A stretch of DNA of 64,000 nt, taken from the IMG/VR virus record IMGVR_UViG_3300023208_000004, positions 1 to 64,000 of that record; one strand, given 5' to 3'. The notes beneath the pieces were generated by a model, which was not told the DNA's origin, did no database searches, and worked only from the letters and a program-made list of their open reading frames with translations. The position numbers and the translations under genes are program-made. Position 1 is the stretch's first letter; each line of letters begins with the position of its first letter. Shown here piece by piece: positions 44,961 to 53,772 of the stretch. Source of the DNA: a virus.

Positions 44961-45575
44961 TTATCGCGGCGAGGGGCTTTCTTTTTCATATTTTTTAATG
45001 AGTTTTTGTATTTTTCGTCTTGTAAAAAAGACTCTACTCATAACTGTCCCGATTGGGCAATTCATTTGCTTGGCAGTATCAGAGTAGGACAACCCTTTAC
45101 AAAAAATCATGTCAAAAATTTTTATTTGATTGTGGTTGAGTTTTTCTCTTATAAAGAAAATCTTTTCGTTTACTGAAGATAAACTCTCTTGAGCAGCTAG
45201 AATTGAGGCTGGGGTTTCCTTAACAATAAGCATTGGGTCAATGACAGAAGAATCATCCCTAGAATCTTCTGAAAAATCAGAAAAGTTCTTGTATTTTTTT
45301 GAAGATTTAATGTGGTCGAGAAAACAATTATAAGCAATTCTATTTAACCAAGTCGAAAATTGCGCTTCATTGTTTTTAAATTTTTTTAAGTATTTCCAAG
45401 ACTTGACAAAAGCTTTTTGCAGAATATCTTCTAAATCCGCTGGTTGTAAAAACTTATTTTTTGAATAAATAAATTTTTTAATAAAGTCTTTGTTTCTTTT
45501 TAAGAGAGTATCAAAAGCCTCTGTGTCCCCGGCTTGAGCCTTAATTACTAGCTCTTTACTGGATATTTCAGTCAT
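44961..45575 (-). CDS. sigma-70 family (ECF-like) sigma factor
   Basis: The 204-aa protein: region 2 QKAFVKSWKYLKKFKNNEAQ and FSTWLNRIAYNCFLDH, linker, then region 4 HNQIKIFDMIFCKGLSYSDT and CPIGTVMSRVFFTRRKIQKL. It should redirect host RNA polymerase to phage promoters. No regions 1 or 3 are visible. Downstream of the DUF3127 gene. Confidence 0.82.
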   Translation of the reverse strand: MTEISSKELVIKAQAGDTEAFDTLLKRNKDFIKKFIYSKNKFLQPADLEDILQKAFVKSWKYLKKFKNNEAQFSTWLNRIAYNCFLDHIKSSKKYKNFSDFSEDSRDDSSVIDPMLIVKETPASILAAQESLSSVNEKIFFIREKLNHNQIKIFDMIFCKGLSYSDTAKQMNCPIGTVMSRVFFTRRKIQKLIKKYEKESPSPR

Positions 45576-45576
45576 G

Positions 45577-45990
45577 TTAAAACACGGGCTCTTCTGTTAG
45601 GGTTTCGACTTCTGGTGTTTCTACGGCGCTCGGTTGCACGGGAGCTGGCGGCGCTTGTTTTGTTGTTGAGGGTTTCGCTGCTGGCTTACTGGTAGGTTGT
45701 TTTATTCCCGTGTTTTTCTTTGCGTTGATTTTCCAAGCGCGAAGGTTGTTATAATAATTGCCATTATATTCCCTACCCCTTACCGAGAAAAAAACCTCTA
45801 CCTCTTGCCCGACACGCAAACCTTCTAGGATTCGGATTCTATTTTCAAAAACTTCAAACTTAACTGACTGAGGATACTCTTCTTTTGTCTGAACGACAAA
45901 TTCTTGGATTTTGTATTGGCCCGCCGCTTTTGGGTCAAAAACGGCAAGAATGTTTCCTACGACGCTGAATGAGTTATTTTTTGTTTCCAT
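45577..45990 (-). CDS. DUF3127 OB-fold (SSB-like) protein
   Basis: Residues about 5-90 match DUF3127: IQEFVVQTKEEYPQSVKFEV, GQEVEVFFSVRGREYNGNYY and NNLRAWKI. The fold is OB-like and proteins of this family resemble single-strand DNA-binding proteins, with the usual Pro/Ala-rich tail ending in acidic residues (ETLTEEPVF). Likely the replication SSB. Leaderless from promoter 45997-46025. Confidence 0.78.
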   Translation of the reverse strand: METKNNSFSVVGNILAVFDPKAAGQYKIQEFVVQTKEEYPQSVKFEVFENRIRILEGLRVGQEVEVFFSVRGREYNGNYYNNLRAWKINAKKNTGIKQPTSKPAAKPSTTKQAPPAPVQPSAVETPEVETLTEEPVF

Positions 45991-45996
45991 ATTGTT

Positions 45997-46025
45997 ATAT
46001 TACTGTTTGTTTATCTCGAAGTCAA
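45997..46025 (-). promoter_or_regulatory. promoter for leaderless SSB-like gene
   Basis: Minus strand TTGACT, 17-nt spacer, TAATAT, 6 nt, ATG. Confidence 0.72.
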
Positions 46026-46315
46026 CTGTTATTTTGGATATATTTGTATTTTTCCTCCCAAGAGGCGTCTCCCGTATCTATACACGACACAATCCTAGAG
46101 ATATTATCACAAGATTCTATTCCAAATCCAGAATCGGCTCCAGAAAGTGTTTCTTCCCAGATTTTATTATTAAAATAATAAACAAAAAGGGTATTTTCAT
46201 TGACTTCTAACTGTAATTTATTGCCATCCGTCCCTAGTTGAAAATCAATTAAAACAACTCGTCCAGTCATACAGGCTATAAAATGAAGTTCTCTTATTAA
46301 ACCAACCGTTATCAT
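46022..46315 (-). CDS. hypothetical protein, 97 aa
   Basis: Strand-rich (MTGRVVLIDFQLGTDGN, LEVNENTLFVYYFNNKI) with acidic end. Its stop overlaps the SSB-like promoter. Unrecognised. Confidence 0.5.
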   Translation of the reverse strand: MITVGLIRELHFIACMTGRVVLIDFQLGTDGNKLQLEVNENTLFVYYFNNKIWEETLSGADSGFGIESCDNISRIVSCIDTGDASWEEKYKYIQNNS

Positions 46316-46494
46316 ATACCACGCGACTCTTCTTCTATTAGTTTTTTTAGGTTATTGAGGTGGAATTCCCAAAAACCCTGTCCCACTTTAAACATTTTTT
46401 GTTTATTAATTTGATTTTCTAGTTCAAACATCTTGTCGTCGAATTTTGAAGCTTCAGATATAAGGCTTTTGAGGTATTCCTTAGATTTTTTCAT
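46312..46494 (-). CDS. coiled-coil-like protein, 60 aa
   Basis: Helical throughout (LKSLISEASKFDDKMFELEN, LNNLKKLIEEES). ATGA overlap with the next gene. Unknown. Confidence 0.5.
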   Translation of the reverse strand: MKKSKEYLKSLISEASKFDDKMFELENQINKQKMFKVGQGFWEFHLNNLKKLIEEESRGI

Positions 46495-46753
46495 TGAAAA
46501 AGATTTTGTATTTGTTTATAAATGTTGAAATATTTTTATCTTCTATTGAGGCTCGTTGTATAAGGGTCTTTAGTTCATTATACAGTAATTTTATCTTTTC
46601 TTCGTCTGGAAGAAGTTTTTTTTCTTCTTTTTCTATGTTTTGGATGCACTTGGCAATTCTCATCTCCCACCAAGCGACATTTTTATGAATTAAAAGCGCT
46701 TCTTCAAGAAGCTTTTCTTTAATAGAAAGAATTGTATCGTTGGTTTTTAGCAT
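46481..46753 (-). CDS. coiled-coil protein, 90 aa
   Basis: Helix-rich (IEKEEKKLLPDEEKIKLLYN). Overlaps the previous gene by 14 nt. The pair may form a complex, but no family is recognised. Confidence 0.5.
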   Translation of the reverse strand: MLKTNDTILSIKEKLLEEALLIHKNVAWWEMRIAKCIQNIEKEEKKLLPDEEKIKLLYNELKTLIQRASIEDKNISTFINKYKIFFNEKI

Positions 46754-46757
46754 AAGA

Positions 46758-47396
46758 TTATCTAAATAAAAAATGTTTCCATGTGTGGTGGTTTATTCTT
46801 TCTGTTATAAAAGAAGATATAAGTGTAGCGTGTGGCTTGGATGGCTTTTTAATAAGTTTAAGACCTACCTCTTCTGGTAGTTTATCTTTCTTTTTGTCGT
46901 TAATAGACTTGTCGCACCATACCATGTTGTCCCAAGTGTTTTTTCCACCACGGGAAATAGGAATAACGTGGTCAACGTTTCCTTCTCTTTCTTTTAGTTG
47001 GCGATTGGTATATTGGCAGATACCCTTGTCACGAATACGCACATTTCTTTTAGTGAGTTTGGGTTCCCTAATAATTACCTTACAAAAATGCCTTGTAGCA
47101 ATCACAGTTGGCACTCTAATTTCTTTCTTAGCGGAGCTAATTGTTAAATCGTATGGTCTAATTGGGAGATTTACCCATTCGTCCCAAGTCACGGGGTTTG
47201 CATAGGAATATTCAGTAAAGTTCCATTCCTCATCCTTGCCCCTTAAATATTCTATATCAAATGCAAACCACTTGTGTTCTCCGTGGTCGTCTGTGGAACT
47301 TAGGGCAATAATCGCATCCTTAACTGTCTTGTAGCCTATCTTTCTATAGATAGAGTCTAGGCACAAACATAGCAATTTATCTTGTATTCCTGTCAT
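46758..47396 (-). CDS. HNH endonuclease domain protein
   Basis: The C-terminal half has RDKGICQYTNRQLKEREGNV, DHVIPISRGGKNTWDNMVW and CDKSINDKKKDKLPEE, an HNH domain of the McrA/Cas9-like type with zinc-binding Cys partly replaced. N-terminal about 110 aa (WDEWVNLPIRPYDLTISSAK) is typical of this bacterial/phage HNH family. May be free-standing DNA-processing nuclease or homing enzyme. Confidence 0.75.
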   Translation of the reverse strand: MTGIQDKLLCLCLDSIYRKIGYKTVKDAIIALSSTDDHGEHKWFAFDIEYLRGKDEEWNFTEYSYANPVTWDEWVNLPIRPYDLTISSAKKEIRVPTVIATRHFCKVIIREPKLTKRNVRIRDKGICQYTNRQLKEREGNVDHVIPISRGGKNTWDNMVWCDKSINDKKKDKLPEEVGLKLIKKPSKPHATLISSFITERINHHTWKHFLFR

Positions 47397-47405
47397 CTAA
47401 CTATG

Positions 47406-48080
47406 TTATTCTACCTTTGCGAAAAAATCAAGAGATACATTTTTGTGTGACGCATAGCCAGAGACAAAATTTGTTGTGGCCATTCTTAAATTTTTAAAAG
47501 CTTCATTATTTCCAATAGAAGAATTTACGTAGGCGCAAGTATTTGACTCACTTATTCCTATCGAAGAGGCGTATTGTTTAACCTCTACAATGCCGCCAGC
47601 CCCTACAAATGTAAAAATAAACTTTCCATCTTCCGATAATTGTTTAATCATTTTCTGAATCTGCTCGTGCGACCAACTGCGCGAAGAGTTTTCTTGTCCA
47701 TCTGTAAAAATAGTAACAAGGACTTTTACGTTTTCATTTTCTAAAATATTATTTAGATTTTTTTGTAGTCTCGTCACTGAATAACCGATGGCGTCCCTTA
47801 GTGGGGTGCCGCCATCTGGAACATAACTCTCATATTCAATAAGGGGAACCTTATTAATATCTTTATTGCACACTAAGTAATCAAACCTGTTTTCAGCCAA
47901 AGAATCAAACAACATAATTGTTAATTTCGTTAAAAGTCGCTCATTCTTAGCAGACTCTTTTAGTGTTTTTATTTGTTCGTTGATATTTTTTACAGTCTGC
48001 TCTCGAACCGCGCTCATTGAACCAGACCTGTCAATTAAAAATAAATAATAAAGAATAGGAGTATTTTTTTGTTTTTTCAT
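47406..48080 (-). CDS. VWA-domain protein
   Basis: The 224-aa single von Willebrand A domain: MIDAS DRSGSMSAVREQTVKNI, then VPDGGTPLRDAIGYSVTRL and VTIFTDGQENSSRSW. Stand-alone VWA proteins of this type occur in tellurium-type and phage contexts and usually pair with partner proteins; the next gene (48087) could be the partner. The Ro60-like protein carries a second VWA domain. Confidence 0.75.
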   Translation of the reverse strand: MKKQKNTPILYYLFLIDRSGSMSAVREQTVKNINEQIKTLKESAKNERLLTKLTIMLFDSLAENRFDYLVCNKDINKVPLIEYESYVPDGGTPLRDAIGYSVTRLQKNLNNILENENVKVLVTIFTDGQENSSRSWSHEQIQKMIKQLSEDGKFIFTFVGAGGIVEVKQYASSIGISESNTCAYVNSSIGNNEAFKNLRMATTNFVSGYASHKNVSLDFFAKVE

Positions 48081-48086
48081 AAATTT

Positions 48087-48971
48087 TTATGGGATGGGGC
48101 AATATTCGCTCAAGTCTCCAAAAGCTTTCGGAAGGGGTTCTTCTACATACACCTTCTTAGAGTTGCAAAAATCTATGCCCGCTTTTATTAAACTGTCCCG
48201 GCTTGCATAATACAAAACGATGTCAAAGGCTTCGTTGCTTTTATTGAAGGTCGTTTTTATAACCTTGTCTTGGATTTTTTCTCCATAAGTTGTTCCAAGT
48301 TCAAACTTTGGAATTTCTTTGGAAGTATTGTCTGAATGGAATGTTTGCCGCGTCTTGCAGGAGAACATCGCTAGCGGCGTATCGCAAGTGTTCCAAATTG
48401 GCGATGAGTAGGGGTCGTAAGGAGGACAATCGTAAGGAGGACAATCGTAAGGAGGACAATCGTAAGGAGGACAATCGTAAGGCGGGTAGATACGCGGCCA
48501 ACGCTTCCTGAACGGAATAGGGTTTAAAGTATAGGGAGCATCTATTTGTTCGTCTTCTATTTCTGGTTCTTTTTCAAGCGTAATCCTCGCACCAATAACT
48601 CCATTGTTTTTTGTTGTTTTTTTGGTGCCGCCTTCTGTTTTGGCTCCTATCGTATTTGCGTAGCTTTTAAAGCCATCAGAAAAAACAAACGCCGCCACTT
48701 CTTCGTCTGAAATGCGATAACCTTTTACTTCTATTGTTGAATATGGGTCAACGATGTATCCGCTTTGTGCGTCTTCGCCACGCCGTCCCTTTATTACATC
48801 TATCCCATCTAAACTTAATATGGCCAAAGCTTTTCTGTTTGACTTGTTTTTGAGTTGAATCGTATAGTTCGTGCCCTTTCTGGCCTCAATATACGTTTGG
48901 GAGTTATGCAGGAGTTCTTTAACTGGTCGTCCATTAACCAGCACTTGCAATTCAAAGGCATTTTTATACAT
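48087..48971 (-). CDS. jelly-roll-like protein with PPYDC repeats
   Basis: N-terminal about 110 aa (FELQVLVNGRPVKELLHNSQ, YTIQLKNKSNRKALAILSLD, YIVDPYSTIEVKGYRISDEE) match a conserved strand-rich bacterial/phage family. Residues about 163-188 are a tandem repeat of PPYDC encoded by a 15-bp unit. A C-terminal domain of about 100 aa follows. Cys-rich Pro/Tyr repeats suggest an extended or cross-linked linker, perhaps on the virion. Confidence 0.65.
   Translation of the reverse strand: MYKNAFELQVLVNGRPVKELLHNSQTYIEARKGTNYTIQLKNKSNRKALAILSLDGIDVIKGRRGEDAQSGYIVDPYSTIEVKGYRISDEEVAAFVFSDGFKSYANTIGAKTEGGTKKTTKNNGVIGARITLEKEPEIEDEQIDAPYTLNPIPFRKRWPRIYPPYDCPPYDCPPYDCPPYDCPPYDPYSSPIWNTCDTPLAMFSCKTRQTFHSDNTSKEIPKFELGTTYGEKIQDKVIKTTFNKSNEAFDIVLYYASRDSLIKAGIDFCNSKKVYVEEPLPKAFGDLSEYCPIP
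48406..48495. repeat. 15-bp tandem repeat
   Basis: Four perfect copies of GGAGGACAATCGTAA (48421-48480) with degenerate copies at both sides. In frame with the 294-aa protein, so copy-number change adds or removes PPYDC units. Confidence 0.95.
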
Positions 48972-49028
48972 ATTTTTATTCCTTAACTAGCCGCACAATG
49001 CGGACTTCAAGGATATTATGCCGAAGTT

Positions 49029-49376
49029 TTACGTTTTGTTCAAGTATTTTTTCTGGATATTTTGAAAATGGATAATTTGTCCCAAAATTTCATTAAAATT
49101 AACAAAGGTAATTCTGTCTGTAACAATTGTGTAGGGTTGATGTTTTTGAATGTCTAGTCTAATTCCATTAACTTGAAATTCTGGATAAATTATATCGTCA
49201 ATATAGTCGAAAACCCCCATTTTCTGCATATATTTGAAGTAAAAGTCTTGAAATTCTTTGGGACATTCTACTAATACGTCTAAGGCTAGGTTTTCTTTTG
49301 AAATAAGGGTTAGGTGTCTAAACGGAAGAGATTCTGTTGGTGGTTCACAAAGCCCTCCAACGATTACTAGATTCAT
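49029..49376 (-). CDS. hypothetical protein, 115 aa
   Basis: Starts MNLVIVGGLCEPPTESLPFR; alpha/beta with RLDIQKHQPYTIVTDRITFV. No family recognised. Confidence 0.55.
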   Translation of the reverse strand: MNLVIVGGLCEPPTESLPFRHLTLISKENLALDVLVECPKEFQDFYFKYMQKMGVFDYIDDIIYPEFQVNGIRLDIQKHQPYTIVTDRITFVNFNEILGQIIHFQNIQKKYLNKT

Positions 49377-49390
49377 GTATTAATATACAC

Positions 49391-49993
49391 TTATCTTAAT
49401 GGGGTCAGAAACTTACATATGCTTGAAACACAATAAAGAAAAATAGCAACAATGACATGAACTAATCCATTCAATGCCCAAACCGTATGAGTATAGGGTC
49501 TGTATAGCCACTTATACCACCACTTAGACTGCCTTTCGATAAAGGGACGAATTTTCTTTTGTAATTTTTTAATAGCTTCTTTTCTTGGGCCGCTTTCCAT
49601 TTTTAGCTCTTTTTCTAAGGTAATTTCGTGAAGTTGCCCCTTCAGGAAGACGGCTTTAAATTCAAGTATAAAATCTTCCTCTTCCCCGTCAATGATAAAT
49701 ATATCTCCGAAATAGATTTCTCCTGTAAAGTCCTCTATTTTTTCTATTTTTAGGTTTTTAGAATCCACCCTAACTCCAAACGGCGATTCTGAGTCTTTGA
49801 CGAGAACTCTGTCGTGAATTTCTTTATACAGTCCCGCCTCGGATAATGTATAAATATTCGAAGTTTCCGAGTGGGGAAATCCTGTGCAAATAAATGTATG
49901 ATTGTCTAATGTTTTTTTGAGGATTTTTCGAGTCTCTTCTGAGACGGGTAAGGGAAGTTCACAGGTTAGTTCGCTGTATGCTTGGAAGTTCAT
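49391..49993 (-). CDS. hypothetical protein with C-terminal TM, about 200 aa
   Basis: ATG 49993 (MNFQAYSELTCELPLPVSEE) is preferred. A frame from ATG 50050 adds 19 aa but begins inside the tRNA-Glu acceptor. Strand-rich cytoplasmic part (EIYFGDIFIIDGEEEDFILE), basic helix (RKEAIKKLQKKIRPFIERQS) and a terminal membrane helix (LVHVIVAIFLYCVSSICKF). Tail-anchored; role unknown. Confidence 0.55.
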   Translation of the reverse strand: MNFQAYSELTCELPLPVSEETRKILKKTLDNHTFICTGFPHSETSNIYTLSEAGLYKEIHDRVLVKDSESPFGVRVDSKNLKIEKIEDFTGEIYFGDIFIIDGEEEDFILEFKAVFLKGQLHEITLEKELKMESGPRKEAIKKLQKKIRPFIERQSKWWYKWLYRPYTHTVWALNGLVHVIVAIFLYCVSSICKFLTPLR

Positions 49994-50043
49994 TTTGTTC
50001 AGCTTATCATTGCGTGACTTTACCCAAAAGTCAAACGAAATAT

Positions 50044-50115
50044 GCTCCATGAGGGAATCGAACCCTACCTTAATCCCTTGAGAGGAGACTGTCCTGACCG
50101 ATAGACGAATGGAGC
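50044..50115 (-). tRNA. tRNA-Glu(CTC)
   Basis: Acceptor GCTCCAT/ATGGAGC, anticodon arm GTCTC-CTCTCAA-GGGAT, T-arm AGGG-TTCGATT-CCCT, discriminator A, no encoded CCA. An isolated tRNA 41 nt downstream of the tmRNA. Confidence 0.88.
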
Positions 50116-50156
50116 GGGTATATTAATTTAATTTTTATTTGCATATTTAAAATAAT

Positions 50157-50542
50157 GGAGGCGGGTGGAGTTGAACCACCGTCCTAAACAAACTATATTA
50201 AATATACTACACGTTTAGTTGAGTTTTAACCACTCTCGAAGAATTAAATAAAATTTATCAACAAACATTTCAATTCTTCTATCGCTTGGTCTTAACGAAC
50301 GTTAAGCGAACTTACGCTCGTCCAGCCTGTGATTACGCCATTTTAACATACAGACTTTTGTTAAATGACGGGTAGCTATTAAGCTACAGCGAGCTTGCGA
50401 GAGGCACGGATTACTCCCTTGCCTACCGCAGCGAATAATGCTTTTTTATTAGCAGTTATTTTGGTGACTATTTATAAGCGGCCATAGTCTCCGCTACGTG
50501 CATACCTAATTTCGTCTATTCAGTCGAAACCATTACGCCCCC
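50157..50542 (-). ncRNA. ssrA: transfer-messenger RNA (tmRNA), one-piece
   Basis: The 386-nt RNA starts GGGGGCGTAATGGTTTCGAC, the universal tmRNA 5' end, and finishes with T-arm GGTGG-TTCAACT-CCACC and CGCCTCC-A. Acceptor strands pair with a G3-U70 pair, the alanine identity element. CCA is not encoded. The tag frame begins with Ala (ANKKALFAAV...) and ends ...SRKLAVA followed by TAA TAG at 50381-50376, 24 codons from GCT 50453; an in-frame ACC after TAGTC would make 28. It rescues stalled ribosomes and tags products for proteolysis. Confidence 0.93.
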
Positions 50543-50550
50543 GAAAAGAA

Positions 50551-50679
50551 CTATTTCTTCACAGCGTCAATAACGCCGTCAATTTTTGCATTAAGTTTCA
50601 GATTATTTTTACGCACAAGATAACCCAAAACAAACCCAATGCTCAAAACTAAAAAATTAATAACAATAAATAATGTCAT
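50551..50679 (-). CDS. small membrane protein, 42 aa
   Basis: ATG frame with one TM (MTLFIVINFLVLSIGFVLGY) and a basic helix (NLKLNAKIDGVIDAVKK). Its stop lies 8 nt before the tmRNA 5' end, so the tmRNA may be processed from the same transcript. Confidence 0.5.
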   Translation of the reverse strand: MTLFIVINFLVLSIGFVLGYLVRKNNLKLNAKIDGVIDAVKK

Positions 50680-50693
50680 ATACTTATATTACA

Positions 50694-51548
50694 CTATTCT
50701 TGTGCGTTTGTCAATTCGGGTTTTGTTTGTATTAAATCATATTTAGATTCTAGGTCGGCTTTTGTGACTGCAACAACTCCACGATGAGAAACGGCAATAG
50801 AGGCGGCAAGGTTTGCTTTAAATAGGGCTTTGGCGATGTTTTTGTCTTTTAGGTAAGTTAAAATAAAAGCCGCAAAAAAGGTATCTCCTGCGCCACTCAC
50901 CTCTCTGACTTCGGAAGCTATACCTTCGCACCAAGCTGATGTGTCGCCAGTATTTGTGAGCATTTTACATCCCTTTGCTCCTAATGTAATAATCAAATTT
51001 TTACAGAATTTTTCTGGTGTGCTATTTGTTTTTAAATTATCAGAATATTCTTTTTCATTAATTTTGACAAAATCTATATTTTCTGACCATTTTCCGAGAA
51101 TTTTTTTAGTGTCCATGAAAACGACCCCACCCGCCTTGTGACAGGATTCAGAAATTTTATTTATATCTTCTTCTATAAGAAGACCCTTACAATAGTCTGA
51201 AAAGATTACAGCGTCATGCTGCATTTCTTCTATAACGGTTAAGAGGTCTTCTATTTGAAGCCTCGCGCAACTATCGTTTTCGTCAACTCTTATAATTTGT
51301 TGTCCGGATTTTTCGTCAACATATCTAATTTTTTTTATTGGAGTTTCGTTTTTAACATAGTCTATAACTATTTTTTTTGAATCTCCACCTAAAGACCATA
51401 AATTTGCAAAGGTATTCCCAGCCATGCCAGAGTTTGTTTTTATTTTAATTGGGTTGAAAACTGGAACTGGAGCCTCTGGACAGAGCCTTTTACACTCCCC
51501 GTAAATAAAAACGTCTAAACACTCTTCGCCTATTAAAAGTATTTTCAT
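50694..51548 (-). CDS. HldE N-terminal-type heptose-7-phosphate kinase (PfkB family)
   Basis: The 284-aa PfkB sugar kinase: MKILLIGEECLDVFIYGECK with RLCPEAPVPVF (the RfaE/HldE domain I signature), AGNTFANLWSLGG, anion-hole VREVSGAGDTFFAAFIL. It would phosphorylate D-glycero-beta-D-manno-heptose 7-phosphate at C1. Complementary adenylyltransferase is at 40168-40650. Directly downstream of nrdJ in the same direction. Confidence 0.8.
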   Translation of the reverse strand: MKILLIGEECLDVFIYGECKRLCPEAPVPVFNPIKIKTNSGMAGNTFANLWSLGGDSKKIVIDYVKNETPIKKIRYVDEKSGQQIIRVDENDSCARLQIEDLLTVIEEMQHDAVIFSDYCKGLLIEEDINKISESCHKAGGVVFMDTKKILGKWSENIDFVKINEKEYSDNLKTNSTPEKFCKNLIITLGAKGCKMLTNTGDTSAWCEGIASEVREVSGAGDTFFAAFILTYLKDKNIAKALFKANLAASIAVSHRGVVAVTKADLESKYDLIQTKPELTNAQE

Positions 51549-51551
51549 TTA

Positions 51552-53675
51552 TTATTGGACGAATGACAGGTCGCATTTATTCCCGGCACAACTAGATTCT
51601 TCTAATAAATGAGTTTCGTCGTCAGATTCTTCCAGCTTAGAGTAATCTACGGTGTGAAAATCTTTCACCAGCTTTTCAAAAAGGACTATTTCTTCTGGAG
51701 ACGAGACAGTTTCGTTTGGTGCTTGCTTGTATTTTTTTTCTCCGTCATCGGGGAGAAATGACACCGCAGCAAACATATTATTGTTATTAAATATAAAATT
51801 TATTACGTCCACCCATTCAGAATCTTTTACGATAACCGTGCAGGACACGTTATGGGTTATGTCTTTTTTATTTGTTGATGTTGTGCCGGGAAGCACCCAG
51901 TTTTCTTGCGTAGATTTTATAATTTCAAGGTGTTGAATTGCAGTCAGGTCTTTTTTAACTAAACATCCTTTCGGGTTTTGAACTGGAAAGGTGATAACGT
52001 CTGTAGCTTTATTTTGACACCAAACGCTTTCTTCACAAACGTCTGGATTATACATTTTGAAGAATTTATAAACGTTTTCGTCTTTATTTGCTTGAATTCT
52101 TAGCAATTGCTTCTCAGAATGGACTGGGTGTATTCCAGACGCCAAGCTTCCAAGAGCCTTTGTTCCTGTTCCCTCTGGTTTAACGCAAGTAACGCGGGCG
52201 GCAGGATTTATTCCTAGAATTTTCGCCCAACGTATGTTGGTGTTTACAGCTAATTCTGCCATTTCTTTTTGAATTTGGGGATTTAATAAAAGTTCCCTGT
52301 TGGCCATGATTCCCGTCATTGACACTCCAAGGAGCGATTCTTCTTCTGTAAGTTCTTTCGACGCCTTTGTTAGATATGGAAAATTAGTATATGACGCCTG
52401 TAACGTTCCAATAATAACCTGAGCTGTAATTGCTTCCTTCAGCAGTTCTAGGCTTTTGATTTTTTGCCCGTTGAGAGTGGTTAGATTACAAAACTGAACT
52501 CCGCACCGGCCATCTTTAGTAATTGGAATAAATCCTATTTCTCCACATGGATTAAAGAGCGCATATTCGTCATTAGCCCAAATAAAGCCGGGTTCTCCAA
52601 ACATTTTGGTTCTTTCAATAATCTCCGCAAATTGTTCTTTTGTCGTTTTTCCCCTAAGTAATAAAACAGAGTTATTGCTTCTTGCCCTTTGTGGTTCGAG
52701 TTTTGTCCAATCTACTTGATTGTTTTTCTTTAAGCTTTCTACTTCCCAATCGCTAATAGTTATATAATGTCTTTGGCCTTTGTAATTGACCCATATTTCA
52801 TTTTTATTTTCTTCTGTTTTGTGTGGAACGCCATGTTTTTCAATCCGTAGCATGGTTTTTGAATTAATCATTTCCTCGTCGTCCTGTTGAAAGATTGCTA
52901 TGGTCGCAGACCTTCTCACTCCGCCAGACAATACTGCGTCTGCCGCGTGCATTAAAATGTCATATATGTCAATGTGTTTTAATCTGGTTTGTCCATTATT
53001 TTCAATTATATAATCAAGAAGGTTTTTAATTTTCACATGAGCATTTTTAAGCCCCTTGTAACCGGGAGCTTTTCCACCTCCAGTTTTTAGCTTGGTCCCC
53101 TTTTTTCTGATTTTAGAATAATCAAAAACAATTTTTCTTCCAGTTAGAGCTGTGTTTTTACAATAACAATTTAAAAGAGCTTCTAAAGAATCTGCCCAGC
53201 CTTCTATGGTGTCCTCAATAACATATGTAATCACGGTGCCAGTTTTATCTTGGGCTCCAACTAAGTCTGGAATTCTGGCGCTTAAATTCTTATGAAGACC
53301 AATGCCTACACCGCAGCCGCATAATAATAAAAAGAAAACTTCAGAAAAGGCCCGAATAGAATCAACGTGTCTAACAGAACAATTGTAGATTCTTTCGTTC
53401 TTAGCTTCAATTGCCTTTCCTCCAAATTGCATAGAACGCATTGACGGGCAAACTATTTTTTCTCTTACGAGGTCAAAGGAAGCATGAATTTGTTTTTTTT
53501 CTTCTTCTGGCAGGTGACTGAAGCGCTTCAAATGCATTAGCTCGACACGCTTCACGGCCTCTTCCCAAGTCTCTCTTCGTTTTAGTTTTTCGTTGTATCT
53601 TGCGTATTTGCTGGTAAATACGTAATTTGAAATTTCCGAAAAAATATCCACATCCTTCGTTGCGCTTTTGTCCAT
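51552..53675 (-). CDS. nrdJ: class II (adenosylcobalamin-dependent) ribonucleotide reductase
   Basis: The 707-aa monomeric RTPR type. MRSMQFGGKAIEAKNERIYN, LLLCGCGVGIGLHKN, SGGVRRSATIAIF, the catalytic-site FNPCGEIGF (about 375) and VTCVKPEGTGTKALGSLASG are all characteristic. C-terminal Cys pair (SSCAGNKCDLS) is the expected redox relay. Reduces NTPs to dNTPs with B12 from the host. No linked thioredoxin is visible here. Confidence 0.92.
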   Translation of the reverse strand: MDKSATKDVDIFSEISNYVFTSKYARYNEKLKRRETWEEAVKRVELMHLKRFSHLPEEEKKQIHASFDLVREKIVCPSMRSMQFGGKAIEAKNERIYNCSVRHVDSIRAFSEVFFLLLCGCGVGIGLHKNLSARIPDLVGAQDKTGTVITYVIEDTIEGWADSLEALLNCYCKNTALTGRKIVFDYSKIRKKGTKLKTGGGKAPGYKGLKNAHVKIKNLLDYIIENNGQTRLKHIDIYDILMHAADAVLSGGVRRSATIAIFQQDDEEMINSKTMLRIEKHGVPHKTEENKNEIWVNYKGQRHYITISDWEVESLKKNNQVDWTKLEPQRARSNNSVLLLRGKTTKEQFAEIIERTKMFGEPGFIWANDEYALFNPCGEIGFIPITKDGRCGVQFCNLTTLNGQKIKSLELLKEAITAQVIIGTLQASYTNFPYLTKASKELTEEESLLGVSMTGIMANRELLLNPQIQKEMAELAVNTNIRWAKILGINPAARVTCVKPEGTGTKALGSLASGIHPVHSEKQLLRIQANKDENVYKFFKMYNPDVCEESVWCQNKATDVITFPVQNPKGCLVKKDLTAIQHLEIIKSTQENWVLPGTTSTNKKDITHNVSCTVIVKDSEWVDVINFIFNNNNMFAAVSFLPDDGEKKYKQAPNETVSSPEEIVLFEKLVKDFHTVDYSKLEESDDETHLLEESSCAGNKCDLSFVQ

Positions 53676-53772
53676 AACATCTGTAGTATTGTATATTACA
53701 GTGGCTTTGCTGCAAAGGAAAGTTAAAACCTAAAAAATATTTTTTTTGCTAAAATTGAAAATTACAAGTGTA

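Noticed and set aside
48421-48480. Possible CRISPR-like short repeats
   Set aside because: Repeats are contiguous 15-mers without spacers and encode PPYDC in frame; no cas genes are nearby.
50694-53675. Mobile element or integrase around nrdJ
   Set aside because: No transposase, integrase or inverted repeats were found; genes are simply packed in one operon.
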